The position numbers were made by a program, and so were the translations under genes. The notes beneath the pieces were generated by a model. It did no database searches. It worked only from the letters and a program-made list of their open reading frames with translations, and was not told the origin of the DNA. A DNA stretch of 64,000 bases from Ailurus styani (Eukaryota > Chordata > Mammalia > Carnivora > Ailuridae). The stretch is from contig LNAC01000336.1 of the NCBI GenBank assembly GCA_002007465.1, positions 322,447 to 386,446 of the forward strand, written 5' to 3'. This document shows, piece after piece, positions 1-9,749 of this stretch; the first letter of the stretch is position 1; each line of letters opens with the position of its first letter.

Positions 1-43
1 CTTGTTCAGGTGGTCTGATGGGTGTCAGCCCACAGTCGTAGAG

Positions 44-200
44 TGAAGTGGCCAGGCTTGGCACCCAGCTCCATTCCTAACAAGCCATGTGACTCCCAAG
101 TTCTCTCTTTCCCCTGGATCTCAGCTTGCCCATAAAGTGTGTATCAGGTTATCTTCCAGGCCCTTCCAGCTCTAACTTTCTGGGACCCAATTTAAAGCAC
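44..200 (+). repeat. MIR SINE relic
   Basis: The order of diagnostic blocks matches an old MIR: a 'gccatgtgac' block, a 'ctcagcttgcccataaa' block like 'cctcagtttccccatctgtaaa', and the 'cccttccagctctaac' block typical of one MIR variant. It is diverged, with no tail or target-site duplication. It would lie in the intron just downstream of the minus-strand exon at 275-555. Confidence 0.65.
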
Positions 201-272
201 TCCAGGAAGATCTTGTGTTATTTCAATTTCTGTAAACCTCATTTTGTTTCTAAGGGACTGTAGTGAGGACTC

Positions 273-277
273 ACCTG
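273..277 (-). other. Predicted 5' splice site (donor)
   Basis: Minus-strand 'cag|gtgagt' matches the U1-pairing consensus at all nine positions. In the exon's reading frame the bases after the junction give a TGA almost at once, so the frame stays open only up to the splice site. Confidence 0.6.
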
Positions 278-555
278 TTTGCCCAAATCACACAGTAGAC
301 AGATTTCATTTCTGAAGGAGTTAAAGAAATCACAGCTTCTGGGAGAGATGGGAGAGGTCGTGAAGAAAGGTTTACCTCAGGAAACTTATCTGAACCTACA
401 ACATTTTCATCTGATGATGCACTGGGTGCATTTTTCAGATAATCCTCCAATTTCTCAGGATTTAGTTCAGAGAGAGCCAAACAAATGTCAGAAGAAGCAT
501 TGAATTTAGTAACAGTGTTTCTTATACATACTGTGGTCATTTTAAGTTCACTAGT
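275..555 (-). CDS. Probable protein-coding exon, gene unidentified
   Basis: On the minus strand this 281-base segment is bounded by an acceptor with a long pyrimidine tract ('cctttcacctctcccag', AG at 556-557) and a donor 'cag|gtgagt' (GT at 274-273). One frame is open from acceptor to donor. Read from the acceptor it starts T-S-E-L-K-M and ends V-I-W-A-N plus two bases, so it enters in phase 0 and leaves in phase 2. An ATG at 540-538 with A at -3 could be a start codon, which would make this the first coding exon (about 89 residues). An internal exon is equally possible. The peptide is Ser/Glu/Leu-rich and hydrophilic, with a helix-like stretch LSELNPEKLEDYLKNAP. I see no signal peptide, transmembrane segment or known domain and do not recognise the family. 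The next exon would lie left of position 1. An antisense ORF (279-503, plus) is probably a shadow. Coding status rests on frame plus splice sites, not homology. Confidence 0.6.
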
Positions 556-580
556 CTGGGAGAGGTGAAAGGAGCTTAAA
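556..580 (-). other. Predicted 3' splice site (acceptor)
   Basis: The minus-strand pyrimidine run 'ctcctttcacctctcccag' comes directly before the exon and follows a T-rich stretch with an A-containing 'tttttaagc' that could hold the branch point. No other AG lies between the tract and the junction. Confidence 0.55.
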
Positions 581-1329
581 AAATGCAAATCATAGTGCAT
601 TCACCTGGGTTCTCTGCCATGGGACCTCTTAATGCGGAGGGCTCTAAGTTTGTATCTGACATCCAAAGTCTGAGATGATAGAGTTGAAAAACCAAACAGA
701 CTTGTGTGTACATATGCAGGAGTACTAGTGGTGGCATTAAATTAAGCAGTTGTTTAGAATGGGATTATAAATATCCAAATGTGGTCATAAATATTCACAT
801 TTAGTAATGGAACTTGCTAAATTCAGCTCCTCCTCTGAATTCTGTTTAAATGTAGCCAATGACCTTAAAATTAGTGCTAACAGCAAAACCCCTTTATCCT
901 TCGCAGATTTCCCCTCTTGAGTCTTTCTTGAGGGAAGAACTGCTCCCCTGGTGTGGTAGAGAGCGGATGAGTGTTTTGAAGAGTCATTCAGTTCATTATT
1001 TGCAATAATAATGGAAACATTGGGTTGAATAATTTAAAGGTCTGAATGAGTCATTCATAACCAAGATCTGAAAAGCAATTCTTCACACTTGAAACAATCC
1101 CGAGCTTTAAGAAAGTTGTTCCTTGACTGGGTAAATCAGCCAAAGTAAAAAGAAATTGAAGGGATGATAAAGTTATTTGGAAAAATGTTTAGAAATATGA
1201 AAAACACTACTTAAAACACAGATCTATATTATACAAAGAGAGAGAAATGTCAAGGGCATTGCTGTTTGGGTAGCAAATTCTTCATTTTAAGGACAAGAAC
1301 TAAATTGTATTACTCTTGGTAGAGAAGGG
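558..1329. other. Unannotated, AT-rich unique sequence
   Basis: I recognise no gene or repeat. It lies upstream of the exon at 275-555 on that exon's strand, so it is upstream intron or 5' flank. Two copies of 'gagtcattca' occur near 984 and 1048; the second sits in an AP-1-like TGAGTCAT. No TATA or CpG-rich promoter is visible. Confidence 0.5.
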
Positions 1330-1545
1330 TTTAAGAACCCAAGCTGTGGATCAGCACATTGAGCGTGACTCCTGATTCTGACTCTGCTATGTGTATAAGT
1401 TCAGGAAGATGACTTATCTTCACTTGCTTCCCTTACTTACAACAGGGCTATTAGTAGCATGTGAAGGTCTATTCCTGGAGAGTTTGGAGGGAGATGAATG
1501 AGATAAATTCACATGAGTCCTGCAAAATAGTAAGGGTCCAGTAAT
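1330..1545 (+). repeat. MIR SINE relic
   Basis: Weak but collinear MIR match: 'gactcctgattctgactctgc', then 'tataagttcaggaagatgactta', then 'gggctattagtagcatgtgaagg', in consensus order. Strongly diverged, with no target-site duplication left. Confidence 0.45.
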
Positions 1546-1599
1546 TGTTAGTTATTCATAGCAGTAGTAGTATTTGTAAAATATGTCCTGAGCAATTCT

Positions 1600-2592
1600 T
1601 ATGGGGAAGCAGTAAGCTAGAATTTGAGGACAGAGTGCCATTGAGCAGCTCACAGTTTAATGGAGTAACAGACATACAATAAGTAAGCATTATAATATAA
1701 GAACCAAAGAAACCTAGGTAAGGCATTATGAGCTTATAGAAAAGGTATGAAATAATGGTAGATTGCAAATTCTGGAAACACTAGGTAGAGGAGGTGGGTA
1801 TTTGAGCCCTGATTTGTATAATAAGTTGAAATTTTCCAGGAAGAAAATTATTATAAGTGAGAAGAATTGGCTTTTTAATCCTAACAGAAACTGAGTTTGT
1901 GTGTGGTTCAAAGTAATTTTGTGACCAGTTAATGGTGCATGATTCCATTTGTCTAGTTCTTAGTAATTATGGGGTGTGAGAAGGAATATAAAGGCATAAA
2001 TCTGGAAAGGAGACAAGAGCCAGATTTTGAAAGACATCACTTACAAGTCTAAGGAATTTGGATTTAATCTTTTAGGCAACAAGTCGCTATCAAAACTTGA
2101 CAAACTGGAGAGTGACATAATGACATAATATTTTCTTGTGTTTTAGAGAGACCACTGTGATAGCATTGTTAAGGATGAGTTTTCGGTGAGGGAGATGATA
2201 TGTAAAGGGAACGTATCGGAGACTATTTCAAGTCCCAGTGAGATACAGAGAGAGCTTTATTATCTGAGAGTGAAAGTGGTGTTGGAAAGAAAGTGGTAAA
2301 TGTAAGGGGAAGGAGTTTAGATCCTCAGAAAGATGTGGAATATGAGAGACATGGAGTTGTCAAGAATCACCTAATCCGTGGTTATAAGTTGGATTGACTG
2401 TTTTAATCACTGATGCTACTAATCAAGATAGAGGGATGCAGTTGGGGTTTAGATTGGGAAGTGGGAAGAGAGATTGTTCCGTTTTGGAAGTGAGTGTGAG
2501 TGGTTATCTTATGTAAGAGAAAAGGATTAGATGCCATGTGTGATTATAGTTGAGTTACTGAGGGAGAGGGCTTTATCTGGGGGGTTTCACTG
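1600..2592 (-). repeat. L2 LINE, long old copy
   Basis: This is the reverse complement of L2. It begins with the 3' part ('cagctcacagtttaatggagtaacagacatacaataagtaa') and moves into ORF-derived sequence ('ggaatttggatttaatctttt', 'gagtgacataatgacataa', 'gagagaccactgtgatag'). At about 1 kb it is one of the longest L2 remnants here. The reading frame is destroyed. Confidence 0.65.
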
Positions 2593-2694
2593 CAGGAGTC
2601 AGATACACAGAAATAGTCTACGTACTTAACCCGATGTAGACTTGAAAAGAGGATTCAAGGAACAAGGATTACCTTTATTAAAAGTAAAGACTTA

Positions 2695-2892
2695 GGGCGC
2701 CTGGGTGGCTCAGACATTAAGCGTTTGCCTTTGGCTCAGGTCATGACCCTGGAGTCCTGGGACGAGCCCCACATCAGATTCCCTGCGCAGTGGGGAGCTT
2801 ACTTCTCCCTCTCCCACTCCCCCTGCTTGTATTCCCTTTCTCACTGTCTGTCTCTCTTTCTCTGTCAGATAAATAAAGAAAATCTTAAAAAA
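2695..2892 (+). repeat. CAN-SINE (SINEC)
   Basis: Full-length carnivore SINE: tRNA-Lys-related head 'gggcgcctgggtggctcag', body 'ggctcaggtcatgaccctgg', CT-rich stretch, and tail 'agataaataaagaaaatctt'. The 9-bp direct repeat 'taaagactt' flanks it at 2685-2693 and 2893-2901. Moderately diverged, so not one of the youngest copies. Confidence 0.93.
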
Positions 2893-2901
2893 TAAAGACT
2901 T

Positions 2902-3062
2902 CAGATGTTCCATTTGTGTTTATCCAAATGAAAGAGTAAATGGGGTAGAATGCAAACAATTGGTATCTTTGTAACAAGGTTTTATGTACTTACACTATAC
3001 TTGTACCTTTTCTCCAAGTTTGAAATTTTATCAAAGTGAACATGTTATCAGAACAAACAAAA
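2902..3062 (+). repeat. L1M-type LINE 3' end
   Basis: Resembles the 3' terminus of old mammalian L1: 'gtaacaaggttttatgtac', 'ttgtaccttttctccaagt' and 'ttgaaattttatcaaagtg'. Subfamily not assigned. The SINE at 2695 lies just upstream. Confidence 0.4.
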
Positions 3063-4070
3063 CTTCGCCATAACTGTCAACAGAAACACTACCAAGTAAT
3101 TACTTACAAATGATTTTAAATCTAAAATTCTATGTAGGATGGAGCAGATTGACCAGATTGATGAAACACTCTAATTTTATTTGTTAGTCATTTTTGTTAA
3201 TGTTGCCAGCATAAGATTTTAGCTTCAGTGTTAAGTTCGTGATAAAGGTTAATGAAAGTTGACTAGTCATATGATACTGTGAACTTTCCTAGTCATTTAG
3301 AGTGAGATTAAGTGAATTTGTTTTCAATTCAGTGAGAGAATATAAACTAGATTTCTTCCTGAAAATGTAGGAAGGAATGGGGTGAGCAGGTTACCCCAAC
3401 TGAGGAAGTGCATTTATGGGAATTCAAGTCTTTGGGTTTTGGCACTGTTAGATGAATGTTCATATTAACAGGAGTCAGCCTATTTACAGTCTCTGACTTG
3501 GGGCTCTTACTTGGTAAATGCCACAAACACTGGCATAGCCCATTTTTTTTCTGTAACATTTTTCCATTCCTTCAGCTTGAGAAAATGTATTGGAGCCCAA
3601 GGGCTTGGAGGAACTCCATATTCTTATCTGTTTTCTTTGGGAGGGTATGTACAGAGACATGTTATTTTGGTTCTCTAGATGTGGTCATAATGTACCAGCC
3701 AGAAGGGCTTTTTTATGGGCTTTGCCATATGAGATGAAGGGGATTTTGTTATTAGAATATCAGTTCCAACAGAGATAACTCTTAAAACTGGCCATTGAAC
3801 AGTGTCCTCTGCCATCTGGCCTTTAAACACAAATAAATATTTGAAAAAATTCCACAAAATTAACTTTTAATGAGCCAAAACATCAGAAAAAAAGAATTTC
3901 ATTTAAACTTAGAGCTTTCAAAGAGCAGTGTAACAATAAAAATTAGATGTGAAAAAATTTTCATAATTTACATTGGGCGTTACCTATGTAATAACCTTGT
4001 CCTATGATATGCTATATGATGCAGTTATTTTGAGTACAGTTTTTAATTGCATTCCTTGGTTGCAAACTCC
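3063..4070. other. Unannotated unique sequence
   Basis: No repeat recognised. It contains a plus-strand ORF (3456-3737) whose middle carries a splice-site-bounded 69-base candidate exon, entered separately. The flanks are AT-rich. Confidence 0.4.
3576..3644 (+). CDS. Weak candidate exon (69 nt), unidentified
   Basis: A very strong pyrimidine tract ending 'tttttccattccttcag' precedes 3576, and 'gagg|gtatgt' follows 3644. The 69 bases are a multiple of three and open in the frame LEKMYWSPRAWRNSIFLSVF..., phase 0 at both ends. The peptide resembles nothing I know, and segments like this arise by chance in AT/CT-rich mammalian DNA. It is on the opposite strand to the exon at 275-555, so it would be a different gene. 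A cryptic exon or chance match is more likely. Confidence 0.15.
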
Positions 4071-4262
4071 AGCAGTACTTTCTTCAACTGCATGATCTTG
4101 TGTGAATTATGCAACCATGTTAAGCCTCAGTTTCCCCCAAATGAAGATAGTAACATACCTACACCAGCAGCTTATTGTATCAAATGAGATAAAGCATGTG
4201 AAATATTTAGCATAGTGTTCAGTCTATTCTAAGTAATCAATATACATTAGCTATGATTATCT
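4071..4262 (+). repeat. MIR SINE relic
   Basis: Good collinear MIR match: 'gatcttgtgtgaattatgcaa', 'gcctcagtttcccccaaatg', 'tagtaacatacctac', 'atgagataaagcatgtgaaa' and 'gcatagtgttcagt'. Nearly full-length. Confidence 0.75.
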
Positions 4263-4645
4263 TTAGATGAAAGCTTTAACAATATATCCTTTCTGACTAA
4301 ATGTATCTTTAATTTGGTGGCACAATGAATCAAAATAGTCACATTGATTGATGCTCTGAATTTACTTTTTATTTTTTATTCTCTGGCCAATTTAAGTGAA
4401 CTCACAATGCCATTTTGTGCAATAACCCATTAATCGTATAGTCAGGTTTTGAAATCCACCTATGTATTTCTTGTCTTAGCCATCGTAGAGGATGCAATAT
4501 TTGTGTTTCTCCACCAGGATGACTCTTATAACTGGAACTGAGCACCTGGCTACTGTTTGATACCTCCCTCAATTACTTCTACTTAATTCAATAACTAGAC
4601 CACACTCTAATTCTAATAACTAGACCCTTTTCATATGGGGGGGCT
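4263..4645. other. Unannotated AT-rich sequence
   Basis: Nothing coding or repetitive recognised. It contains 'actaattctaataactagacc', where the short phrase 'ataactagacc' occurs twice (near 4591 and 4616), a small local duplication. Confidence 0.4.
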
Positions 4646-4972
4646 TTGCAGATGATAAAGACACTATCCTCATGAGTCAGTCTGGTGGGGGAAACACCAG
4701 ATCCTGTATAGTGATAGGTGTAGCACAATAAAAGTTCCTAAATGGTAAGGTGCTAGCGGAGGATAATGGAATAAAATTATCAATTATTTCTAGTAGGTCT
4801 AAGAGGGCTGGATTGGAAATGGAGCTTGATCTGGGCTCTGAAGGATGAGTAGGCACTCTGTTTGGAGTTGCAAACAGAAGAGCCCATGTAAACATATGAA
4901 GGAATGAAATAGAAAGCATATGCAGAATGAGAACAAATCATTGTTTGGTTGCAGAAGAAAAATGTTAAGTTA
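4646..4972 (-). repeat. L2 LINE fragment
   Basis: Reverse complement of the L2 3' half: 'cctcatgagtcagtctggtgggggaa' resembles the 'cctcatggagcttacattctagtgggg' block, then 'gatctgggctctgaaggatgagtagg' and 'gcatatgcagaatgag'. Small ORFs across it are not genes. Confidence 0.55.
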
Positions 4973-5838
4973 GTGGGGAAGAGGAAATGGAAATGGGTCT
5001 CCCTTCTCGGGCTGATAGTAAATGACTCTTTCCCCCATCTATCCCTTTTGTATTCCATGTGAAATGATGATGTGTGTATTCCATCGTGGGTGATTTCCTT
5101 GTGTGGAGGGATGAGGGAATGGACATCTCCAAACAACAGAACATTCTTTTCCTAATGTCTCCTTGCTGATCTTTAGTGGGGCTTCCATTCATTATTTCAT
5201 TGTTCCAGGAGCTACAGTGACACCTCCTATAGAATTCTGAGGGTTTCTTACTCCTCTGATAATGTCAAATCAATTCTTGATTCTTCTGGAAAGGCAGTTT
5301 ATTCTGAAGGGCTTACTGAGAAGCTCCAAGCTGCTACTTGATCTGACTTTTGGGGAAACTGTCCAAAGTTTTCTGTCCTGTCCTCTGAGAAGCCTGTGAA
5401 ACAGGCCCTGCTATCCTCCTCGTTGATTTTAGCTATTTTTTTTAACCCCTATTTTCCATGTCAGGTTAAGTTTTACTGCAATTGCTGAGGGAAAGTTCTA
5501 AAGTTATCTAGAGGAACCTGCTAAGAGAGATGATTTCTTAGCAGTACACAAATTCACTGTTGTCGGCTATTTGGCCAAAGCACAGAGTTTATTTTTACAT
5601 GTCATTTCTCCACTTACAGAGGGTTAGAGAAGCATCTATAAAAATATCAGAAACAGTTCTGGGTTTCCCATCTTTCCCCAAATTGGACAGGAAAATAGGT
5701 ATAGATTTGGGGGCTCTCTCTTGACTAACAGTATCTCAAGTAGGGGGCATGGAATCTGCTTTTTAAAACAGTACTTACCTCCCTGTGATTCTTTAGCTTG
5801 CTAAAATTTTAAAACATCTGATATGAAGTAAAAAATCA
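4973..5838. other. Unannotated unique sequence
   Basis: No gene recognised. Bases 5745-5810 ('ggaatctgctttttaaaac', 'ctccctgtgattctt') faintly resemble one end of a hAT-type MER element, too weak to call. The rest shows no structure I can name. Confidence 0.35.
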
Positions 5839-6045
5839 GAAGCTACTGAAGAGTTTTGAAAGTTGCATTTTGGGAAGATTAACGTGGTAGCATGTACAAG
5901 ATGAATTAGATCAGGGAGAATTTGGGAGCCATGACACATTTAGAAAGTTATTGCACTTCTACGGCAGGTGTAAGGGCAGGAGGACAGAAATTAATCTTGG
6001 TGTTTGGGTGGATGCATGACTCTAAATCATGGTAATGAATAGAGG
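5839..6045 (-). repeat. L2 LINE fragment
   Basis: Matches an inner L2 segment on the reverse strand: 'agctactgaagagttttga', 'aagattaacgtggtagca' and 'gttattgcacttctacggcaggtg' parallel the 'gccattggagggttttgag', 'agatcactctggc' and 'gctattgcagtagtccaggcg' blocks. Confidence 0.5.
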
Positions 6046-6574
6046 AGACTGCTGTATGAATGTTTATTTTGATGTGCATGAAAGGTATCCTCTAGCACAT
6101 CAAACCCTGCCCCATCATTAAGAAATTGTGAAGGGATGGGCATGTGCTACAACTTAAAAGGGCCACATGTTCCCCATAAGCGTTGACGGGAAAGTTAGAA
6201 TTGAATATGACCATTTAACTTCTCAAAGAAAGACATGCACTGAATTAATAAGATCGAGAAAGCCTCATCTTGCCGTAGCTGTGAATGCGACCAGATGGCC
6301 AGTCACACACGCCTCTGAGAAACACTGAAGTGCTTTTGCTTTATTTCTTTTTTTTAAATCTATCTTACGATTATTCCAAGATGAAAGCTATTATGGGAAA
6401 ATTTTATAGAGATAGCCCCACAGTAAAACCAACAGGGAATTCACAAGAAACAGAAATAAAAATTAAAGTCCCTATGGAGACAGGCATAAAGAAAGTGTGC
6501 AACTCCACCCTAGTCATCTAGGTCAATGTAATTTCAGAATAGATTTTCTGGAAGTGACTATTGAAGGGTCAATG
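6046..6574. other. Unannotated sequence
   Basis: No repeat or gene recognised. A 78-codon ORF lies across 6285-6521 with no coding signs and no flanking splice signals I trust. Confidence 0.35.
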
Positions 6575-6722
6575 CTTTTCCTTCTACAGATGAGAAAACA
6601 ATAATCCACAGAGGTCAGTGGACTTTTTTAAGTTTGCCAACTAATTAATGACAGAGCCACAACTGAAGCATTCTCTCCTGAAGACTCTTGCTTTCATCTG
6701 CATCACAAAGTGTTCCTGTTTT
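6575..6722 (-). repeat. MIR SINE relic
   Basis: Reverse-strand MIR: 'tctacagatgagaaaaca', 'cagaggtcagtgga', 'atgacagagccacaactgaa' and 'gactcttgctttc' correspond in order to the inverted 'cagatgaggaaactgaggc ... gcagagctgggattcgaac ... tctgactcc' consensus. Confidence 0.7.
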
Positions 6723-6769
6723 CCTCAAAGCTGATACATGCCACATCAACATAAATATGTGTTTTTATA

Positions 6770-7400
6770 TTTTATTGATTTTTTAGTATCAACTTTTTTA
6801 CTCAAATATAGCACAGGTACAGAAAAATAATGTGCAGATTGTAAGCATTCTGATAAATGAATTCACAAAATGAACCAGGTAAAAAAAAATGCAGTTACAA
6901 AAAAACATTATCAGTAATTCAAAGTTTTTACCATCTTTCCCATTCATCACTATCTACTATATTCTCCCAATGGTAGCTTTTGAAAAATTTTAACAGATTA
7001 ATTTTGCTTATTTTTATACCTTAGATAAAGGAATCATACAATATGTATTTTTTCTTTTGACTTTTTTTTTGCCTAGCATTATATTCATAAGATTTGTTCC
7101 TGAAATACGTAACTGTAGTTCATCATTTTTATTGCTGTTTAGTCTTTTCATTGTATGGATATTTATGCTGAATAAATTCATACGATGTATTTATTCATGC
7201 TACTGTTGGCGATTACTTAGCTTGTTTTTACTTTTGGCCTATTAGAAGCAGTGCTGTTTTGAAATGTTTTTATACACGACTTTTATAAATATATATGCTC
7301 CTCTATTGGTTATATACCTAGGAGTGTAATTACTAGATCATAATATATGAATATATTTAACTTTAGTAGATTCTGCCTGTTTACTGGCAAATACTTATGT
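6770..7400 (-). repeat. L1M LINE 3' region
   Basis: Recognisable inverted old L1: 'aatgaattcacaaaatgaacc', 'aaaggaatcatacaatatgtatt', 'attcataagatttgttcctg', 'ttgctgtttagtcttttcattgtatgg', 'tatacctaggagtgtaattactag'. It meets a plus-strand L1 near 7400, so two L1 pieces abut head to head. Confidence 0.65.
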
Positions 7401-7500
7401 ATATGAATGTTTGATTTATATTCAAGTTAGCACAACAGAGATGTGGGGGGAAGGATAGTGTAACTAAATATCACTAGAACATTTAGACATACACTTTTTT
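7400..7500 (+). repeat. Old L1 fragment, left part (split by young L1)
   Basis: The sequence before the young insertion ('tagaacatttagacatacac') continues after it ('ttttttaaatgaaccttaatctctacctcatactgtatac') as one L1 ORF2-end segment. It is therefore the left half of the element resuming at 7837. Confidence 0.45.
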
Positions 7501-7836
7501 TTTTTTCCCTGGTTTGGACTGGATGGCTGTTCTTTCTTTTTTTTTTTTTAATTTTGTTTTTATTCTTTGCCCAAGGGGTACAGGTCTGCGAATCATCAGG
7601 CTTACATTTTTCACAGCATTCACCAAAGCACAAACCCTCCTCAATGTCCATAACCCATCCACCCTATCCCTACCCTCCCACCCCCCAGTAACCCTCAGTT
7701 TGTTTGGTGAGATTAGGAGTCTCTTATGGTTTGTCTCCTTCCCCATCCCATCTTGTTTCATTATTTTTCCCTCCCTACCCCCCGCAACCCCCCACCCTGT
7801 CCCTCAAGTTCCTCATATCAGAGAGATCATATGATA
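7501..7836 (-). mobile_element. Young L1 3'-end insertion, 5'-truncated, with probable 3' transduction
   Basis: A carnivore L1 3' end in inverted orientation, starting 'ttgcccaaggggtacaggtc' and running through 'gcattcaccaaagcacaaac', 'atgtccataacccatccacc', 'ccctcagtttgtttgg' to 'cctcatatcagagag'. It is flanked by a 20-bp target-site duplication (7481-7500 and 7837-7856, one mismatch), so it is a bona fide insertion of about 335 bp. Between the L1 poly(T) (about 7536-7549) and the outer poly(T) (about 7494-7506) lie some 28 bases of non-L1 sequence ('ccctggtttggactggatgg' and a little more). That is the layout of an L1 transcript that read past its own poly(A) signal. No ORF survives. Confidence 0.85.
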
Positions 7837-8605
7837 ATTTGGACATACACTTTTTTAAATGAACCTTAATCTCTACCTCATACTGTATACAAAAATTGTG
7901 TCAAGTGGATTTTAGTTTTAAATATTTAAGTTTAAAGAATAGAGCTTCAAGAAGTTAGAGAATATTGTTATGTGCTGTCATGATTTGGGGCAGAGAAAAA
8001 AAATCTTTTTATAGTCTATAGAAAGCATGTTTCATAAAGAAAAAGATTAAGTGTAACCACATTAATATTAAGAACTTCTCTTAAGAGAATTGGAAAGTAA
8101 GCCACCAAATGGAAGATATTTACAAAATATATAGCTGTTGAAGGGTGTGAATCCAGAATACATAAAATCTACAAATCAGTAAGGAAGAACATAATAAAAA
8201 TTGGGCCAGATCTGGAATGGGCACTTCATAAAAGAAGATATCCCAATAACCAAAAAAATACAAAACTAATATTAAATCCCATATTAGATGCCCCTATTCA
8301 TGCATCAAGTTAGTTAAATAAAATTCATTGGAGATGAAGAAGAGCACTGGGTTCTCTTACACACTGCTGATGGAAGTGTTGATTGGCCCAACCACTTATA
8401 AAACCTTTTTGATATTATTCACTACAGTTATAGACACTCATCTGAGTCTACACCCAGTAATAGCATGTACCCCATGGGACAGGTATAAGAATGCTTACGC
8501 AACTTTATTCATAATAGCCTCAACTTTAAAAATGACATGCGTCTTTTGTCGATAACAGTACAGATTGATAATCTTGGGAATCAGATGATGGAATATTATC
8601 TAGTA
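7837..8605 (+). repeat. Old L1M ORF2 3' end
   Basis: Degraded end of L1 ORF2 in forward order: 'tctacctcatactgtatacaa', 'taagaacttctcttaagag', 'tgaatccagaatacataaa', 'atgggcacttcataaaagaag', 'cacactgctgatggaagtg', 'actttattcataatagcc' and 'gatgatggaatattatctag'. Frameshifts and stops throughout; ORF 8328-8555 is a surviving shard, not a gene. Confidence 0.75.
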
Positions 8606-8822
8606 GGGGTTAGCAAACTTTTTTTCAAGGAGGAGTGAGGGAGTAACAGTGATAAAGAAGAAGTGTTGCAGAGAAGGAGGAGGGCTTTGGGGTTTCATCA
8701 GCACTGTTTCTTTACCTGGACGGTGTTTGTCCAGTTTGTTTAGTGATGCCTCATTGAGCTGTACAATTTGGGGGCACTTTTTAAATATGTTGTATTTCAC
8801 AGTGCAAGTGGTTTAAAACAAT
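8606..8822 (+). repeat. L1M 3' UTR, probable continuation
   Basis: 'tgatgcctcattgagctgtac' and 'atttgggggcactttttaaatatgttgtatttca' resemble an old L1 3' UTR and follow the ORF2 end in the right order and strand. The start (8608-8640) also resembles the 'ggggttagcaaactttttt' end common to some hAT elements, so a small DNA element may lie between. Confidence 0.4.
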
Positions 8823-9749
8823 GAACTCATCAAAAATTTGATTGAAAGCCCTATTTGAGAAATAGAAGGGAAATCGTGTAGGATGGGGAAGAAAACTACA
8901 GTTCTAAAATTTATCAGAATACTTTGAGAAAAATGATATGGAGTTAAGTTCACTTGATCTTTTCATAACACCTTTACAATATCACAACAGTGGTCTTGAA
9001 GAAATATTAAGAGGTAAATAGAATTAGGGCTTTGGAGGTGGGAGCTCTCTCTGCAGGACAGCATTCTTTAGTGATATCACAGCTCGATTTGGACAAGGGT
9101 TTGGGAGGGAATGGTTTCTATCTGAAGGGAGATTAAAAATATGCTGGTTTTTTTAATGTAGTCATATTCAAAATCATAACCCCTCTCTCCATTTCTTAAG
9201 GCGGCAGCTGAATTTAGCAAAGTAGGAAAATACCTGATTAAATCCGTGTCATGAAGTCTTCCTTCTTTCACTCTCAGGAGCACTGGATCTGTTCCTAAAG
9301 GGCATTGTCATACCAGCTTGCTATCTTCAGGTCAGGTTCATCCAAAGCTGGCTCTGACTGGGAACCGGGAGGTCAGCAGGCACCCAAGACTGAGGCAAAA
9401 GAGGCTTTAGCAACAGAGACTTCTTGTGGTGAACTTGTTGAACCTTCATTGCTCTCTGACTCCCTCCACCTTTCTCTGAGTCTCTGGACACATTCTCTTG
9501 ACTAATTTAATAGGACTTTTTACCAGCCATCTTTCTCTGAAACTCTCTTGCTGTTGACTGTTTCATGGACAATTGACTCCTTGACTTGCCCTCTTCTCTT
9601 CGTAGGCTCATCCTTATTGTTTTCATTTTTGTTTACATGGCCTCTGGTCTGTTCATTTCATGTGGGCTCACCTTCCTGTATCCGGTTCTTCACTTGATCA
9701 TTTAAATGCCGGTCTCCCCTGACTTAGCATGACCTTTGTAGATGAGCAT
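8823..9749. other. Unannotated unique sequence
   Basis: No repeat recognised. The 9050-9340 part reads as unique DNA and contains the weak exon candidate at 9278-9330. 9340-9700 is CT-rich ('ccctccacctttctctgag'). Confidence 0.35.
9278..9330 (+). CDS. Weak candidate exon (53 nt)
   Basis: The pyrimidine tract and acceptor 'cttctttcactctcag' end at 9277, and 'cttcag|gtcagg' follows 9330. The donor is weaker than consensus and the segment is too short to judge coding. A chance match is likely. Confidence 0.1.

Noticed and set aside
4780..5136. 118-codon minus ORF
   Set aside because: Its right part is ordinary DNA and its left part overlaps an L2 relic; no splice or start context.
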